This document shows, piece by piece, positions 1-9,960 of a stretch of 64,000 nt of DNA (its first letter is position 1; every line of letters begins with the position of its first letter). The position numbers were made by a program, and so were the translations under genes. The notes below the pieces were generated by a model. It was given only the letters and a program-made list of their open reading frames with translations, did no database searches and had not been told where the DNA came from. Location of the stretch: positions 1 through 64,000 of the forward strand of contig JAQXIO010000052.1 in the NCBI GenBank assembly GCA_029007825.1. Reading direction: 5' to 3'. Source of the stretch: Bacteroidales bacterium. GTDB lineage: Bacteria > Bacteroidota > Bacteroidia > Bacteroidales > JAQXIO01.

Positions 1-477
1 CCTGTGTTGGGTTGGGCGAATATTTTAGAACAAAAAAGAAAGATTACAACAAAGGGGAAAATGTGTTTTAGCATGGTAAAAATATTAATTGGTTGTTCGT
101 TGCGAAAATACGTAATAATTCCTCATTTACAAATACTTCAAAAGAATGTGTATTTCCCACACCGGAAGTAATTTTTTCAGAATTTACTGTTTTCCGCGAC
201 AAGAATATCTTTGTACGGATTAGAGTTCTTCAAAGCGCGGTATAACTACATTTGAAAATAAGAATCTACGAAACATTTATCGGGACAGTAAAGTATAGGA
301 GTTGTATTCTTTGCTCTTTCTTTTCTGGAATATAGGAAAAATAAAAGAGAGGAGTGTATATGAGCCCCTCTCCTACTATGCTGTTCACCCTAAACGTTTT
401 TCTCAGATATAGAAACGCTTATATATCCGCAATGTAGTGAATATTTAGTGAATTCTGTCGGACTTGATGAGAACGTA
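1..477. other. Intergenic stretch without a recognisable gene
   Basis: No open frame of credible length is seen on either strand. The stretch holds a TAnnTTTG element at 206-213 (plus strand) and a short GAGAGG/CCTCTC inverted repeat at about 349-386 that is not followed by a T-run. It may be the flank of a gene outside the window or hold a small untranslated RNA. Nothing more can be supported. Confidence 0.4.
206..213 (+). promoter_or_regulatory. Possible Bacteroidetes -7 element without an assigned gene
   Basis: TATCTTTG matches the Bacteroidetes -7 consensus TAnnTTTG. A transcript would start near 220 and run into a region with no open frame before the opposing gene at 478-1023. No clear -33 TTTG is present at the expected 19-21 nt spacing, so this is a motif match only. 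Confidence 0.3.
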
Positions 478-1023
478 TTATTCGGGCAGACTCTCCCGGT
501 TTAAATTCTTAAAACGGAACCAATTGATTAACTCGAAAATACCATAACAAATAGACGTTGCTCCCAATAAAATGAAAGTATTCGTAGCTACTGCAAACGG
601 ATAAGTCAATATGATAATACCCAGAATCAGAATCAATATAGGCATAAGATAATAGCCACCTGCCACCCGTGTCCATCTTCGGGCTGAAAACAACATTGCG
701 ATCTGCTGTATTCCGGCTATCAAAAGCAAAACTCCTAATACATACATAAGGATATTAACGAAGAATGCAGGCATAACAACCAGCCAGATACCGAATAAGG
801 TACTCCCCGCCCCCTCTATTGGAAACATGGTGGAAATACCGTTCTCCTGATTCCTCTTTTTAGTCGCAAAATATCCGATCATAGCAATTAATCCCGGTAT
901 AATAAACAATATACCGATTGTAATAACTAAATAATTGATTGCTGTTGCCGGCCACACGACAAGAACCAAGCCGAGAACTACAGCAAAAACGCTTCTTAAA
1001 ACTGAATTATTGATTGTCTTCAT
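478..1023 (-). CDS. HdeD/DUF308-family integral membrane protein
   Basis: This 181-aa protein is almost entirely hydrophobic, with about six predicted membrane helices separated by short loops. That fits the duplicated three-helix architecture of the DUF308/HdeD family. In E. coli HdeD is linked to acid resistance, but the molecular activity is unknown, so that role should not be transferred. The ATG at 1023 directly precedes a typical first helix after the MKTINNSVLR head. The gene stands alone on the minus strand with no operon partner. A second protein of the same family (12311-12877) lies 11 kb away on the opposite strand and is clearly diverged in sequence. The family assignment rests on topology and general resemblance rather than catalytic residues. 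Confidence 0.75.
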   Translation of the reverse strand: MKTINNSVLRSVFAVVLGLVLVVWPATAINYLVITIGILFIIPGLIAMIGYFATKKRNQENGISTMFPIEGAGSTLFGIWLVVMPAFFVNILMYVLGVLLLIAGIQQIAMLFSARRWTRVAGGYYLMPILILILGIIILTYPFAVATNTFILLGATSICYGIFELINWFRFKNLNRESLPE

Positions 1024-1341
1024 AATAAAAAATATTACATCGTCCCGATTGACTGTTATAAATGATCTCTGAATGAGTTAAAACGAATATTTTATCTGAA
1101 AGGTTCTGTTATTTACTTAATCTCCTTATTTGCAATGAAAAACTTTTACTTGAAAGATTGCAGGTTAAATATTTAATTTATTACCATAGCTGTACACAAT
1201 TTCAATAGATTAAAGAGCGGTATTTCCATCTCTTTTTCATTCGACTACCGAAAATTATCGGACTGGTCTTCTACGCAATGAAACCTTTTATATCATCTAT
1301 ATAATAGTGCTAACCCTTCATGAGCCTCGAAAATCATTCAG
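1024..1341. other. Intergenic stretch, nothing recognised
   Basis: About 320 nt lie between the start of the DUF308 gene and the end of the DUF2461 gene. No open frame, clear terminator or strong promoter motif was recognised, apart from a 14-nt near-palindrome (CCGAAAATTATCGG) at about 1248. Confidence 0.35.
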
Positions 1342-2019
1342 TTATGAATTGAAATCATCAAATATATCGTTAAAGAATTGATTCAAAGGCAACATTACTT
1401 TAAACTTTTCCATCATATCATTCATATAAGCCTCACTTTTTTTGACAAACTCATCGTCTCTGTAATAATACACGGCGTCATAACTTTTCAATTTCAGCAA
1501 TTCAATATACGGATGAGTAATGGCATACTCTTTAGGAGCCCTCTTTAATTTTTCGCCTTCCAAATCGGAATATACAGACTTGTATTCCGGATTTTCCAGA
1601 ATAGCGGTCAATTCATCTCCGTTTACAGCGATCTCTTTTCGGATATATTTTAAAAGATCGGTTGTCGGCATATGTATTCCTCCCCCGATAAGCGACTCAC
1701 TGTCCGGCTGGATGTGGATATAATAGCCTGCACGTTCGCTCTTTCTTCCACCACGAACGATATAAGCTGAAAAATATTCCTTGTATGGACGTTTATCCGG
1801 ACTAAATCGAATATCTCTGTGAATACGAAACACACACTCTTTATAACCGACTCCTACCAAAGATTTATCGATCAGAGACAAGCGGTCTATCATTTGTTGA
1901 ACAAGCTCATAAAACTCAGCCCTTGCCGCTTCAAATTCATCTTTATGGGCAAGCATCCACTCCCGTTTATTGTTTGCTGCAAGTTTTTTCAAAAAGCTGA
2001 GAATTAAAGCAGTGTTCAT
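1342..2019 (-). CDS. DUF2461 domain protein (TIGR02453 type)
   Basis: This is a 225-aa soluble protein matching the DUF2461/TIGR02453 family. It opens with a short helix and an NNKREWM motif (the family typically has N-x-x-x-W near the N terminus). It also carries an RIHRDIRFSPDKRPYK segment with conserved Arg, Asp and Lys, and a GGRKSERAGYYIHIQP segment. The family is widespread in bacteria and its function is unknown. The ATG at 2019 is preferred over an in-frame extension to 2073 because the extra 18 residues are unrelated to the family and the MNTALILSFLKKL start fits the domain edge. The gene is monocistronic. Confidence 0.8.
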   Translation of the reverse strand: MNTALILSFLKKLAANNKREWMLAHKDEFEAARAEFYELVQQMIDRLSLIDKSLVGVGYKECVFRIHRDIRFSPDKRPYKEYFSAYIVRGGRKSERAGYYIHIQPDSESLIGGGIHMPTTDLLKYIRKEIAVNGDELTAILENPEYKSVYSDLEGEKLKRAPKEYAITHPYIELLKLKSYDAVYYYRDDEFVKKSEAYMNDMMEKFKVMLPLNQFFNDIFDDFNS

Positions 2020-2593
2020 GTCTATTATCAATTTGTTTGCCTGCAAAAATAGATAAAACCGCAAAGAGCACACAACTTTTAGATAGAAAGTTCCCTTTAT
2101 TTTTCTAATTATATCGAATCGTTCAAAGACTTTCTATCTCTATAATTAATCATTTACAAAACAGAGGTAAAATAAATATTTTAAAATATCTCTCCCCTCT
2201 CCTCTTTTTCCGAGACTTTCTTGTACAAAACGAATCCATTTTTTAGTATAAAATAGTATTGGATTTCAAACTACTATATACGGATTATATACCCGATACT
2301 ATTTACTTATAAAAAATTCGATAAATTACTGTTTTTGTAAGCAATCAATCATAATTCTGATATACCCGTATACCCGGCAATCTCCTTATAAACAGATCAG
2401 CTCCTATACAATAAAAAAATCCGGAAAGACTTTCGGATTTTTATTAAACTATCCATTTGATATATAAGCTATAAGTATTTATATATCAGTAATATAAATA
2501 CAATAATAGAATGGTGGCAATCTGAATTTACTATCTATCTCAATACTATATTTATTCCATATATGTTTATAGCAATCCTGAAAAACAACTATT
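2020..2593. other. Intergenic stretch of 574 nt with one terminator
   Basis: This AT-rich stretch has no credible gene. It contains the terminator at 2413-2443 that closes the copper operon, which reads on the minus strand. The remainder upstream of DUF2461 should hold that gene's promoter, but I could not single one out. Confidence 0.4.
2413..2443. terminator. Intrinsic terminator of the copA/HMA operon
   Basis: The arms AAAAATCCG (2415-2423) and CGGATTTTT (2434-2442) form a hairpin with T-runs on both strands. It lies about 150 nt after the stop of the HMA protein gene on the minus strand. It could act in both directions. Confidence 0.75.
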
Positions 2594-2800
2594 TCAGATA
2601 CGTTCGGCTTTAAATCCGGCCTTTTGGATTAAACTCACAATTTCATTATCGGAAAGATCTGTTGTTATTGTGAGAGTTTTTTCGGGTTGATTCAGATCCA
2701 TAGACCATTGATCTCTTTTTATTTCTCCATCCAACACTTCTGCTATTTTTGCAACACAGCCTCCGCATTTAGCATTCGTCTTAAACTTCTTAGTTTCCAT
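2594..2800 (-). CDS. HMA-domain metal-binding protein (CopZ-like)
   Basis: A 68-aa single heavy-metal-associated domain with a KCGGC metal site (Cys12 and Cys15) near the N terminus, followed by the usual beta-alpha-beta fold pattern. Such proteins act as cytosolic copper chaperones that deliver Cu(I) to, or buffer it for, a P-type ATPase. The gene starts 37 nt after the stop of copA on the same strand, so the two are very probably co-transcribed. The residue before the first Cys is Lys rather than the Met of the classical MxCxxC motif, with an Ala-Lys instead of Met-Thr, which may tune affinity or partner choice. The function is inferred from domain and context. Confidence 0.88.
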   Translation of the reverse strand: METKKFKTNAKCGGCVAKIAEVLDGEIKRDQWSMDLNQPEKTLTITTDLSDNEIVSLIQKAGFKAERI

Positions 2801-2837
2801 AGATATTTTTCAATTTATCATTAATACTATTTTTATA

Positions 2838-5054
2838 CTACTTTAGTTTACTCCATTTCAATCTCAAACTATTCAATACGACCGATACGGAACTGAATGC
2901 CATTGCAGCACTTGCCAACATAGGATTAAGCAAAAATCCGTTTATGGGATATAAAATTCCCGCAGCAATGGGAATACCGATCAAATTATAAATAAATGCC
3001 CAGAACAGATTCTGATAAATCAAACGAACTGTCTTTTTAGATAAAGAAAACGCCTTTGGCAATAACATAAGATCCGATGTAATCAGTGTCATCATAGCCA
3101 CATCCATCGCAATATCCGTACCCTTCCCCATTGCAATGCTTACGTCTGCTCTGGCTAAGGCTTGCGAATCGTTTATACCATCACCTACCATTGCTACGAT
3201 TTTTCCGTCGGCCTGTAATGCTTGGATGTATTTTTCTTTATCATCAGGAAGCGCAGACGCTTTATAAGAGTGTATTCCGAGTGCTTTAGCTACCGCTGCG
3301 GCTGTTTGGGTGCTATCACCTGTAAGCATGTGTACGGCAATACCTGATGCTTCGAGTTTACGTACAGCTTCTACCGATGTCTTTTTAATTTTATCTGTTA
3401 TTCCGATTATGGCCAGCAATTCTTTATCCCGACCAAAAAACACGGTACTTTTTCCTGAATTTTGTAACTCTTCTATTTTTTTATCCAGCCCGCTTTGTTT
3501 TTCAGACCAATTGAGAGAAAGTAATTTATTGCTTCCTATCCAATATGATTGCCCACTTTTTTCAAATGTAATCCCTATTCCGGTAAGGCTTTCAAATTTG
3601 TCCAACTCAACTATTTTCGCATCGTTTTCCTGTAAAGATTCAACGATTGCTATAGCCAATGGGTGCTCGGATTTTAATTCGGCACTGTATAAAAGATTCC
3701 GGAGTTCTTCCAAATACGGGATAGCCCATATAAAATCGGAAACAGAGGGATGGCCTTCCGTCAATGTCCCTGTCTTATCCAAAACCACAGTATTTACCCG
3801 CCGCATTTGTTCGAGGGCAGAAGCGTCTTTTATCAGTATATGATTTTCTGCCGCTTTACCGATACCGACCATTAGGGCAGTAGGCGTAGCCAGCCCCAAG
3901 GCACAGGGGCAAGCGATTACCAGAACAGATACAGCCGATAATAAGGCATAAGAAAATTTATTTTCTCCTCCGGCAATCATCCATGCGATAAAGGTCAGTA
4001 AAGAAATAATAATCACAGCCGGCACAAATACACCAGCGACTTTATCTACAATTCTTTGTACGGGTGCTTTACTACTCTGAGCTTCCTGAACCATGCGCAC
4101 GATCTGAGCCAGCATTGTTTCACTTCCCACCTTCTCGGCTTTAAAAAGGAAAGAACCCTTCTGGTTTATCGTTCCTGCAAGCACTGAATCCCCTGCTTTT
4201 TTCTCTATCGGCACAGGTTCCCCGCTGATCATGCTCTCATCGACATAGGAAATTCCATCTGTTACAACGCCATCTACGGGAATTTTCTCTCCGGGGCGTA
4301 CACTGATTATCATGCCCGGTTGAAGAGACGAAATCGGTACCTCGACATCTTCACTGTCTTTAATAAGATGTGCCGTTTTCGGTTGTAGTCCCATCAGCTT
4401 TTTTATTGCTCCTGAAGTACTTCCTTTTGCCTTCTCTTCTAACAATTTTCCAAGTAAAACAAATGCAATAATACCACATGCAGCTTCATAATATACGTGA
4501 GGCTCCACACCTCTCTCTATCCAGAAAGCCGGATATATAGTATTAAATAGGCTGAATACAAAAGCTATGGCAGTACTGAGACTAACCAGAGTATCCATGT
4601 TCGCTTGTCCGCTTACGGCATGTTTCCATCCGCTTATGTAGAACGAACGTCCGAATACAAACAGAAAAGGGATCGTCAGTACCATCATTATCCAGTTTGC
4701 ATAAGGAAAATGCATAAACACCATAGCCAGAAGCATTATAGGAATTAGTAGAGCCCATGCACCTATCGTCCTTATTTTTAATATTTTATAGTGCTTTTCC
4801 TGAAACTCTTCCTGTTTCTCAGTCACTTCTGTTTCATCCAATATAAGATCGTAGCCGATCGATTGAACGGCTGCACGTATTTGCTCCGGTGTTATCCGGT
4901 CGCTATCGAATTCAACGGATAATGTATTTGTTGCAAAATTAACAGCAGCACTGATAACTCCCGGTTGCTGGCTTACGATGCTTTCGACATTTAAAGCACA
5001 GACAGCACAACTCATTTCAAGTACCGGATATACTTTTTTCTCTATTCTTTGCAT
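2838..5054 (-). CDS. copA: Copper-translocating P1B-type ATPase CopA
   Basis: A 738-aa P1B-1 ATPase that exports Cu(I) across the cytoplasmic membrane using ATP. Visible landmarks are one N-terminal HMA domain with MSCAVC (Cys16/Cys19), eight expected membrane helices, an SGEPVP actuator motif, the intramembrane CPC (about 382-384), the DKTGTLTEG phosphorylation site (Asp about 426), the SEHPLA motif and the hinge [12 protein letters not shown]. Only one HMA domain is present, and the partner HMA protein is encoded downstream. The ATG at 5054 is chosen because residues upstream of it (frame open to 5108) are not part of the family and would overlap the likely promoter region. The gene is divergent from the RND efflux operon, with a long inverted repeat between them. 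Confidence 0.95.
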   Translation of the reverse strand: MQRIEKKVYPVLEMSCAVCALNVESIVSQQPGVISAAVNFATNTLSVEFDSDRITPEQIRAAVQSIGYDLILDETEVTEKQEEFQEKHYKILKIRTIGAWALLIPIMLLAMVFMHFPYANWIMMVLTIPFLFVFGRSFYISGWKHAVSGQANMDTLVSLSTAIAFVFSLFNTIYPAFWIERGVEPHVYYEAACGIIAFVLLGKLLEEKAKGSTSGAIKKLMGLQPKTAHLIKDSEDVEVPISSLQPGMIISVRPGEKIPVDGVVTDGISYVDESMISGEPVPIEKKAGDSVLAGTINQKGSFLFKAEKVGSETMLAQIVRMVQEAQSSKAPVQRIVDKVAGVFVPAVIIISLLTFIAWMIAGGENKFSYALLSAVSVLVIACPCALGLATPTALMVGIGKAAENHILIKDASALEQMRRVNTVVLDKTGTLTEGHPSVSDFIWAIPYLEELRNLLYSAELKSEHPLAIAIVESLQENDAKIVELDKFESLTGIGITFEKSGQSYWIGSNKLLSLNWSEKQSGLDKKIEELQNSGKSTVFFGRDKELLAIIGITDKIKKTSVEAVRKLEASGIAVHMLTGDSTQTAAAVAKALGIHSYKASALPDDKEKYIQALQADGKIVAMVGDGINDSQALARADVSIAMGKGTDIAMDVAMMTLITSDLMLLPKAFSLSKKTVRLIYQNLFWAFIYNLIGIPIAAGILYPINGFLLNPMLASAAMAFSSVSVVLNSLRLKWSKLK

Positions 5055-5105
5055 AATATCCACCTTCTTGTGTTTAAAGAACGATCTATTATTAGCGATA
5101 GTTCC

Positions 5106-5113
5106 CAAAATTA
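5106..5113 (-). promoter_or_regulatory. Possible -7 element of copA
   Basis: On the minus strand this reads TAATTTTG, matching TAnnTTTG. It lies about 50 nt upstream of the copA ATG. The nearest TTTG upstream is about 27 nt away, longer than the usual 19-21, so only the -7 half is supported. Confidence 0.4.
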
Positions 5114-5171
5114 CTCATATTTTCCTATTATATGAATACCCAAAAGAATACATTAAACTTTTCTTTATTTC

Positions 5172-5212
5172 GTTTGTCTTATAAACGTTTATTATACGTT
5201 TATAAGACAAAC
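5172..5212. repeat. 17-bp perfect inverted repeat between copA and the RND operon
   Basis: The arms at 5172-5188 and 5196-5212 are perfectly complementary over 17 bp (GTTTGTCTTATAAACGT and its complement) around a 7-nt TTATTAT spacer. The repeat lies 118 nt upstream of the copA ATG and about 230 nt upstream of the RND -7 element. No gene ends here, so termination is not its obvious purpose. It is a candidate operator for a dimeric regulator of one or both divergent operons. Confidence 0.6.
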
Positions 5213-5441
5213 ATGTATAATTACCTGATTTATAACTTTTATGGAATTTCAAACGCTAACTATGAGTACCTATTATGATTATTTTCAGGAGTTAAGAGCA
5301 TATTTGTTTTTCGTATTGTATAAAACCAATTTTATCGCAAAACGAACGAATATATTTTGAATTTAGTATTTTGTAGCATTTCGGTGTATTAATTAAGATC
5401 AAAAAAGGGTATAGAACGAAACTTCCTTTGACAAAAAAATA

Positions 5442-5449
5442 TACCTTTG
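5442..5449 (+). promoter_or_regulatory. -7 element of the RND efflux operon
   Basis: TACCTTTG matches the TAnnTTTG consensus. It predicts a transcript starting near 5456, which is after the first in-frame ATG of the long open frame (5428). This supports the downstream ATG at 5554 as the true start of the adaptor gene. A clear -33 TTTG at 19-21 nt is not seen. Confidence 0.5.
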
Positions 5450-5553
5450 TACAACTTTTCCAATACGACAATTACGGCAATTCAAAATATTATTCCTCCA
5501 GTGATTTAGCGGCGATTGCCGAACGAACAGGTATTATATATATAATTTACATT

Positions 5554-6750
5554 ATGAATAAGCATTTTTTTAAAGATCTCATTCATCAATCGAAGCAAAT
5601 AATCCTTTTTGCTTGCGGTTTTTCTTTATTTGCCTGCAACAATAATAATCAGGCAGGCATGAACATGGTAAAAGAGTATGCTGTTGCGACTTTAGGAACT
5701 TCATCCAGTGATTTAAAACGCTCGTTCCCAGCGACAATCAAAGGAAAGCAGGATATTGAGATTCGCCCGAAAATCTCAGGTTTCATTACTGAGCTTTGTG
5801 TAGACGAAGGTTCCATTGTTCATAAAGGACAAACCTTATTTATTATTGATCCTGTTCCCTACGAAGCTGCAGCAAAAGTAGCGGAAGCAAACGTAAAGGT
5901 AGCCCAGACAAATGTTGCGACGATGCAACTTACCTATGACAACAAAAAAGAACTAAGAGCACAAAACATTATCAGTGACTACGAACTGCAAATGGCAGAA
6001 AATAATCTTGCTACAGCAAAAGCCCAGTTAGCACAGGCTGAAGCTCAACTGATAAATGCCAAAAACGATTTATCCTATACAAGAGTAACCAGCCCGTCGA
6101 ATGGAGTTGCAGGTACGATTCCATTCCGTGTCGGAAGTCTTGTAAGTTCTTCCACACAAACGCCCCTGACTGTCGTTTCGAATATTGACGAAATGTTCGT
6201 TTATTTCTCCATGACGGAGAAAGAGCTTCTTTCTCTGGTACGTCAGGGAGGAACGGTAAAAGAAATTTTGGAGAAAATGCCGAAAGTAGAACTTAAGCTT
6301 GCCGATGGTACTGTTTATTCTGAAAAGGGAACAATCGAAACACTGAGTGGTGTTATCGATCAGACTACAGGCGCAGCCAGTATTCGCGCAACTTTCCCGA
6401 ATGACCGGAATATACTCAGAAGTGGCGGTTCCGGAGTCGTTCTTATTCCTTATAGCATGGATAGCATTGTTGTCATTCCGCAAAAAGCTACGTATGAAAT
6501 ACAAGATAAAAAATTCGTTTATGTCGTGCAGAACGATTCTACAGTAAAAAATCAGGAAATCGAGATTTTTAATCTGGACGATGGGAAATCCTATATAGTT
6601 ACTTCTGGCCTGACTCCTGGACAAAGAATTGTAGTAGAAGGGGTCGGAACACTCAAGGATGGGATGAAAATCAAGCCTATTACGCCGGAAGAAGCCGCTG
6701 CAAAAATTCAACAAATGACACAACAACAGGCTGCTGCGTCTAAAAAATAG
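5554..6750 (+). CDS. RND efflux periplasmic adaptor lipoprotein (AcrA/MexA type)
   Basis: This 398-aa membrane-fusion protein couples an inner-membrane RND pump to its outer-membrane channel. The N terminus has a lipoprotein signal with an LFAC lipobox (Cys about 28). It is followed by a biotinyl-lipoyl-like half (IRPKISGFITELCVDEGS), a long alpha-hairpin coiled coil rich in Ala, Gln and Glu (about 110-165), the second lipoyl half (YTRVTSPSNGVAG) and a beta-barrel plus membrane-proximal domain ending in LTPGQRIVVEGVGTLKDG. The ATG at 5554 is chosen because the lipoprotein signal begins there and the promoter motif lies between it and an upstream in-frame ATG. It is the first gene of an operon with the pump and channel; the substrate is not deducible but is likely hydrophobic drugs or bile-type compounds. 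Confidence 0.93.
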   Translation: MNKHFFKDLIHQSKQIILFACGFSLFACNNNNQAGMNMVKEYAVATLGTSSSDLKRSFPATIKGKQDIEIRPKISGFITELCVDEGSIVHKGQTLFIIDPVPYEAAAKVAEANVKVAQTNVATMQLTYDNKKELRAQNIISDYELQMAENNLATAKAQLAQAEAQLINAKNDLSYTRVTSPSNGVAGTIPFRVGSLVSSSTQTPLTVVSNIDEMFVYFSMTEKELLSLVRQGGTVKEILEKMPKVELKLADGTVYSEKGTIETLSGVIDQTTGAASIRATFPNDRNILRSGGSGVVLIPYSMDSIVVIPQKATYEIQDKKFVYVVQNDSTVKNQEIEIFNLDDGKSYIVTSGLTPGQRIVVEGVGTLKDGMKIKPITPEEAAAKIQQMTQQQAAASKK

Positions 6751-6768
6751 TTTTTAAAGAGGAGAATT

Positions 6769-9700
6769 ATGAATTTAGATAGATTTATCAAGCGCCCGGT
6801 ACTTTCCACGGTTATATCCATTTTTATTGTAATTTTAGGTATACTGGGGGTTGTATCATTACCGATCACCCAGTATCCGGATATTGCCCCACCGACTATT
6901 CGTGTACAGACGACTTATACAGGTGCGAACGCTCAAACTGTGTTGAATAGTGTTATCATCCCATTGGAGGAAGAGATCAATGGTGTGGAAGACATGATTT
7001 ATATGAAATCGACTGCGACGAACACCGGGGAAGCATCCATTGAGGTTTATTTCAAGCAGGGAACCGATCCTGACATGGCAGCTGTAAACGTACAGAATCG
7101 TGCAGCCAAAGCTCAGGGATTTCTTCCTGTCGAAGTTACTAAAGTCGGCGTTATCACTCAAAAGCGCCAGACCAGTATGTTGATGAACTTCGCGTTTTAT
7201 AGTTCGGACGACAAGTACGATGTAAAATTCTTGGAAAATTATGCAAATATCAACATCGTACCTCAGATCAAACGTATTCCGGGTGTCGGTGACGCCATGG
7301 TAATGGGGTCCGATTATTCTATGCGTATCTGGTTGAAACCGGAAGTTATGGCTCAGTATAAGCTCATGCCTTCGGATGTGGAGGCTGCCTTAGCTGAACA
7401 GAATATAGAAGCTGCACCGGGACAATTCGGGGAACTGGGTGATCAGTCTTTCCAGTATGTAATGAAATATAAAGGGCGTTTGCAAACAACCGAAGAGTTT
7501 GAAAATATCGTTATCCGGGCGACATCTGACGGTGAAATTTTACGTTTAAAAGATATAGCTACACTTGAATTAGGTCGTTTAACATATGGGTATAATAACT
7601 CTGTAAACGGACATCCGGGCGTAACTATGATGATTTACCAGACTGCAGGGTCCAACGCAACCGAAATCATCAATAACATTACAAAATATCTTGAAGAGAC
7701 AGAGAAGACTTTACCACCGGGTGTAAAAATTGCTATGCTCCAGAATGCCAATGACTTCCTATTCGCCTCTATCCATGAGGTTTTAAAAACATTATTGGAG
7801 GCATTCGTGCTCGTATTTATCGTGGTATATGTTTTCTTGCAGGATTTGCGATCTACTCTGATTCCTACCATAGCTATTCCGGTTGCACTTATCGGTACAT
7901 TCTTTGTGCTCTATGTAATCGGATTCAGTATCAACCTGTTGACTTTATGTGCTATGGTTTTGGCTATTGCGATTGTCGTCGACGATGCGATCGTTGTCGT
8001 TGAAGGTGTACATGCAAAACTGGACCAGGGATATAAATCTGCACGTACTGCGGCTATTGATGCCATGAGTGAACTCGGCGGTGCCATCCTTTCCATTACA
8101 ATGGTGATGATGTCGGTATTTATTCCAGTTAGTTTTATGACGGGGACATCAGGAACTTTCTATCGGCAATTTGGTCTTACCATGGCAATCGCTATCGGCT
8201 TATCGGCCATTAACGCTTTAACGTTAAGTCCGGCGTTATGTGCTATCTTTCTGAAGCCTCACGACGAAGAGGGAAAAGAGAAAAAAACATCTTTTGTACA
8301 ACGTTTCCACATTGCATTTAATGCGGCTTATGATATTACGTTGAAAAAATATAAAAAAGGCGTACTCTTTTTCATTCATAAAAAATGGTTGGCATTCGGA
8401 TTGGTTGGGACCGGAATGGTGTTACTGGTCTATTTGATGAATATTACTCCTACGGGATTGGTCCCGAATGAAGATACCGGTACTATTTTTATCGTAGTCG
8501 ATTTGCCTCCCGGTACCTCTCAGGAATACACTCAGGCAACTATGGCAAAAATAGACAGTCTGGTGGGCGCAAATCCTGCAGTAAAAGGACGTACCCAGAT
8601 TATCGGATATAGCTTCCTTGCCGGTCAGGGTAGTTCATATGGTACAATTATTTGTAAATTGAACGACTGGAGCGTGCGTGGAGAAGGACAGGATGTCAAT
8701 TCCGTAATAAAGACCTTGTATATGCAATCTCAGGCAGCAATAAAAGATGCCCGCGTATTGTTATTTGCACCTCCGATGATTCCGGGATATAGTATTACAA
8801 ACGGATTTGAAGTCAACTTACAGGATAAAACGGGTGGAGATCTCGATGATTTCTATGTAATCGCACAAGATTTTATAAATAAATTGCAACAACGTCCTGA
8901 AATTTCGGCAGCACAAACTTCGTTTAATCCTACATTCCCCCAATACATGATTGACATCGACGTGCCAAAATGTAAACAGGCTGGAATTAGTCCGGGTGAT
9001 ATACTCACTACCTTACAAGGATACTACGGAGGATTGTATTCTTCCAATTTCAATCGTTTCGGTAAATTATACCGCGTTATGATTCAGGCAGAACCTTCTG
9101 CCCGTATCAGTCCGGAAACTCTGAATAAAGTGAAAATCCGTAATGGAAATGAAATGGCTCCTATTACCGAGTTTTTAACTTTGAAGAAGGTTTATGGCCC
9201 CGATAATATTAAACGTTTCAATATGTATACTGCAATTCTGGTAAATGGTACGCCTGCCCCCGGATATAGCTCGGGTGAAGCGATCAAGGCAATCGAAGAG
9301 GTTGCAGCCGAAACGTTACCTATTGGATACGGATATGAATATTCCGGTATGACCCGAGAAGAACAAACGACGGGAACCAGCACGACCGCTATTATTTTCT
9401 GTCTCTGTCTTGTATTCGTTTACCTATTGTTGAGTGCACAATACGAAAGTTATCTCTTGCCTCTTGCCGTAATTCTATCTATACCTTTCGGACTTGCAGG
9501 AAGCTTCATTTTTGCTCAATTCATGGGGGTAGAAAACAATATATATATGCAGATTGCATTGATCATGCTTGTAGGTTTATTGGCTAAAAATGCGATTTTG
9601 ATCGTAGAGTTTGCGTTAGACCGACGTCGTATGGGTATGAGCATTACCTGGTCTGCCGTATTAGGTGCAGCAGCCCGCCTCCGTCCTATTTTAATGACCT

Positions 9701-9945
9701 CTTTGGCTATGGTTATCGGATTGCTTCCTCTTATGTTTGCGCATGGAGTCGGAGCAAATGGTAACAGTACTTTAGGTACGGGTGCCGTGGGTGGTATGTT
9801 TATAGGTATGATTTGCCAGATATTCATCGTCCCCACCCTATTCGTGGTTTTCCAATACTTACAGGAGAAATTCAGCCCGCTCGAATGGGATGATTTGGAC
9901 AACAGTGATCTTGAAACAGAGATTGAACAATATGCTAAAAAATAA
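6769..9945 (+). CDS. RND multidrug efflux pump, inner-membrane subunit (AcrB/HAE1 type)
   Basis: This 1058-aa proton-driven transporter is of full family length. It has the LDRFIKRPVLSTVISIF start, two large periplasmic loops and twelve membrane helices. The proton-relay pair Asp405-Asp406 lies in helix 4 (IVVDDAIVVVEG), and PTIAIPVALIGTFF and LVGLLAKNAILIVEFA are family hallmarks. The protein assembles as a trimer with the adaptor encoded 18 nt upstream and the channel encoded 15 nt downstream. The start is preceded by an unusually good Shine-Dalgarno-like run (AGAGGAGA), uncommon in this phylum. The hydrophobic/amphiphilic efflux class (HAE1) fits better than heavy-metal pumps, which are represented by the separate CusA-type gene at 47109-51419. 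Confidence 0.96.
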   Translation: MNLDRFIKRPVLSTVISIFIVILGILGVVSLPITQYPDIAPPTIRVQTTYTGANAQTVLNSVIIPLEEEINGVEDMIYMKSTATNTGEASIEVYFKQGTDPDMAAVNVQNRAAKAQGFLPVEVTKVGVITQKRQTSMLMNFAFYSSDDKYDVKFLENYANINIVPQIKRIPGVGDAMVMGSDYSMRIWLKPEVMAQYKLMPSDVEAALAEQNIEAAPGQFGELGDQSFQYVMKYKGRLQTTEEFENIVIRATSDGEILRLKDIATLELGRLTYGYNNSVNGHPGVTMMIYQTAGSNATEIINNITKYLEETEKTLPPGVKIAMLQNANDFLFASIHEVLKTLLEAFVLVFIVVYVFLQDLRSTLIPTIAIPVALIGTFFVLYVIGFSINLLTLCAMVLAIAIVVDDAIVVVEGVHAKLDQGYKSARTAAIDAMSELGGAILSITMVMMSVFIPVSFMTGTSGTFYRQFGLTMAIAIGLSAINALTLSPALCAIFLKPHDEEGKEKKTSFVQRFHIAFNAAYDITLKKYKKGVLFFIHKKWLAFGLVGTGMVLLVYLMNITPTGLVPNEDTGTIFIVVDLPPGTSQEYTQATMAKIDSLVGANPAVKGRTQIIGYSFLAGQGSSYGTIICKLNDWSVRGEGQDVNSVIKTLYMQSQAAIKDARVLLFAPPMIPGYSITNGFEVNLQDKTGGDLDDFYVIAQDFINKLQQRPEISAAQTSFNPTFPQYMIDIDVPKCKQAGISPGDILTTLQGYYGGLYSSNFNRFGKLYRVMIQAEPSARISPETLNKVKIRNGNEMAPITEFLTLKKVYGPDNIKRFNMYTAILVNGTPAPGYSSGEAIKAIEEVAAETLPIGYGYEYSGMTREEQTTGTSTTAIIFCLCLVFVYLLLSAQYESYLLPLAVILSIPFGLAGSFIFAQFMGVENNIYMQIALIMLVGLLAKNAILIVEFALDRRRMGMSITWSAVLGAAARLRPILMTSLAMVIGLLPLMFAHGVGANGNSTLGTGAVGGMFIGMICQIFIVPTLFVVFQYLQEKFSPLEWDDLDNSDLETEIEQYAKK

Positions 9946-9960
9946 ATTAGGATCATTACA

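Larger units (their letters stand above)
5055..5553. other. Divergent regulatory region between copA and the RND operon
   Basis: Close to 500 nt lie between the two divergent start codons. The region carries the copA -7 candidate, the 17-bp inverted repeat, and the RND -7 candidate with a leader of about 100 nt. No HTH regulator is encoded nearby, so a repressor or activator using the repeat would act in trans. Confidence 0.5.

Noticed and set aside
5427..5449. TTTG at 5427-5430 as the -33 element for the RND operon
   Set aside because: It is only 11 nt from the -7 motif, whereas 19-21 nt is expected.
5428..5553. An N-terminal extension of the RND adaptor starting 42 residues upstream
   Set aside because: The lipoprotein signal begins at 5554 and a -7 promoter element lies within the extension, so the extension is probably not transcribed in full.
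6070..6726. A 218-codon open frame on the minus strand opposite the RND adaptor gene
   Set aside because: It lies entirely antisense to a well-supported gene, has no recognisable domain and no promoter or partner; it is a by-product of codon composition.
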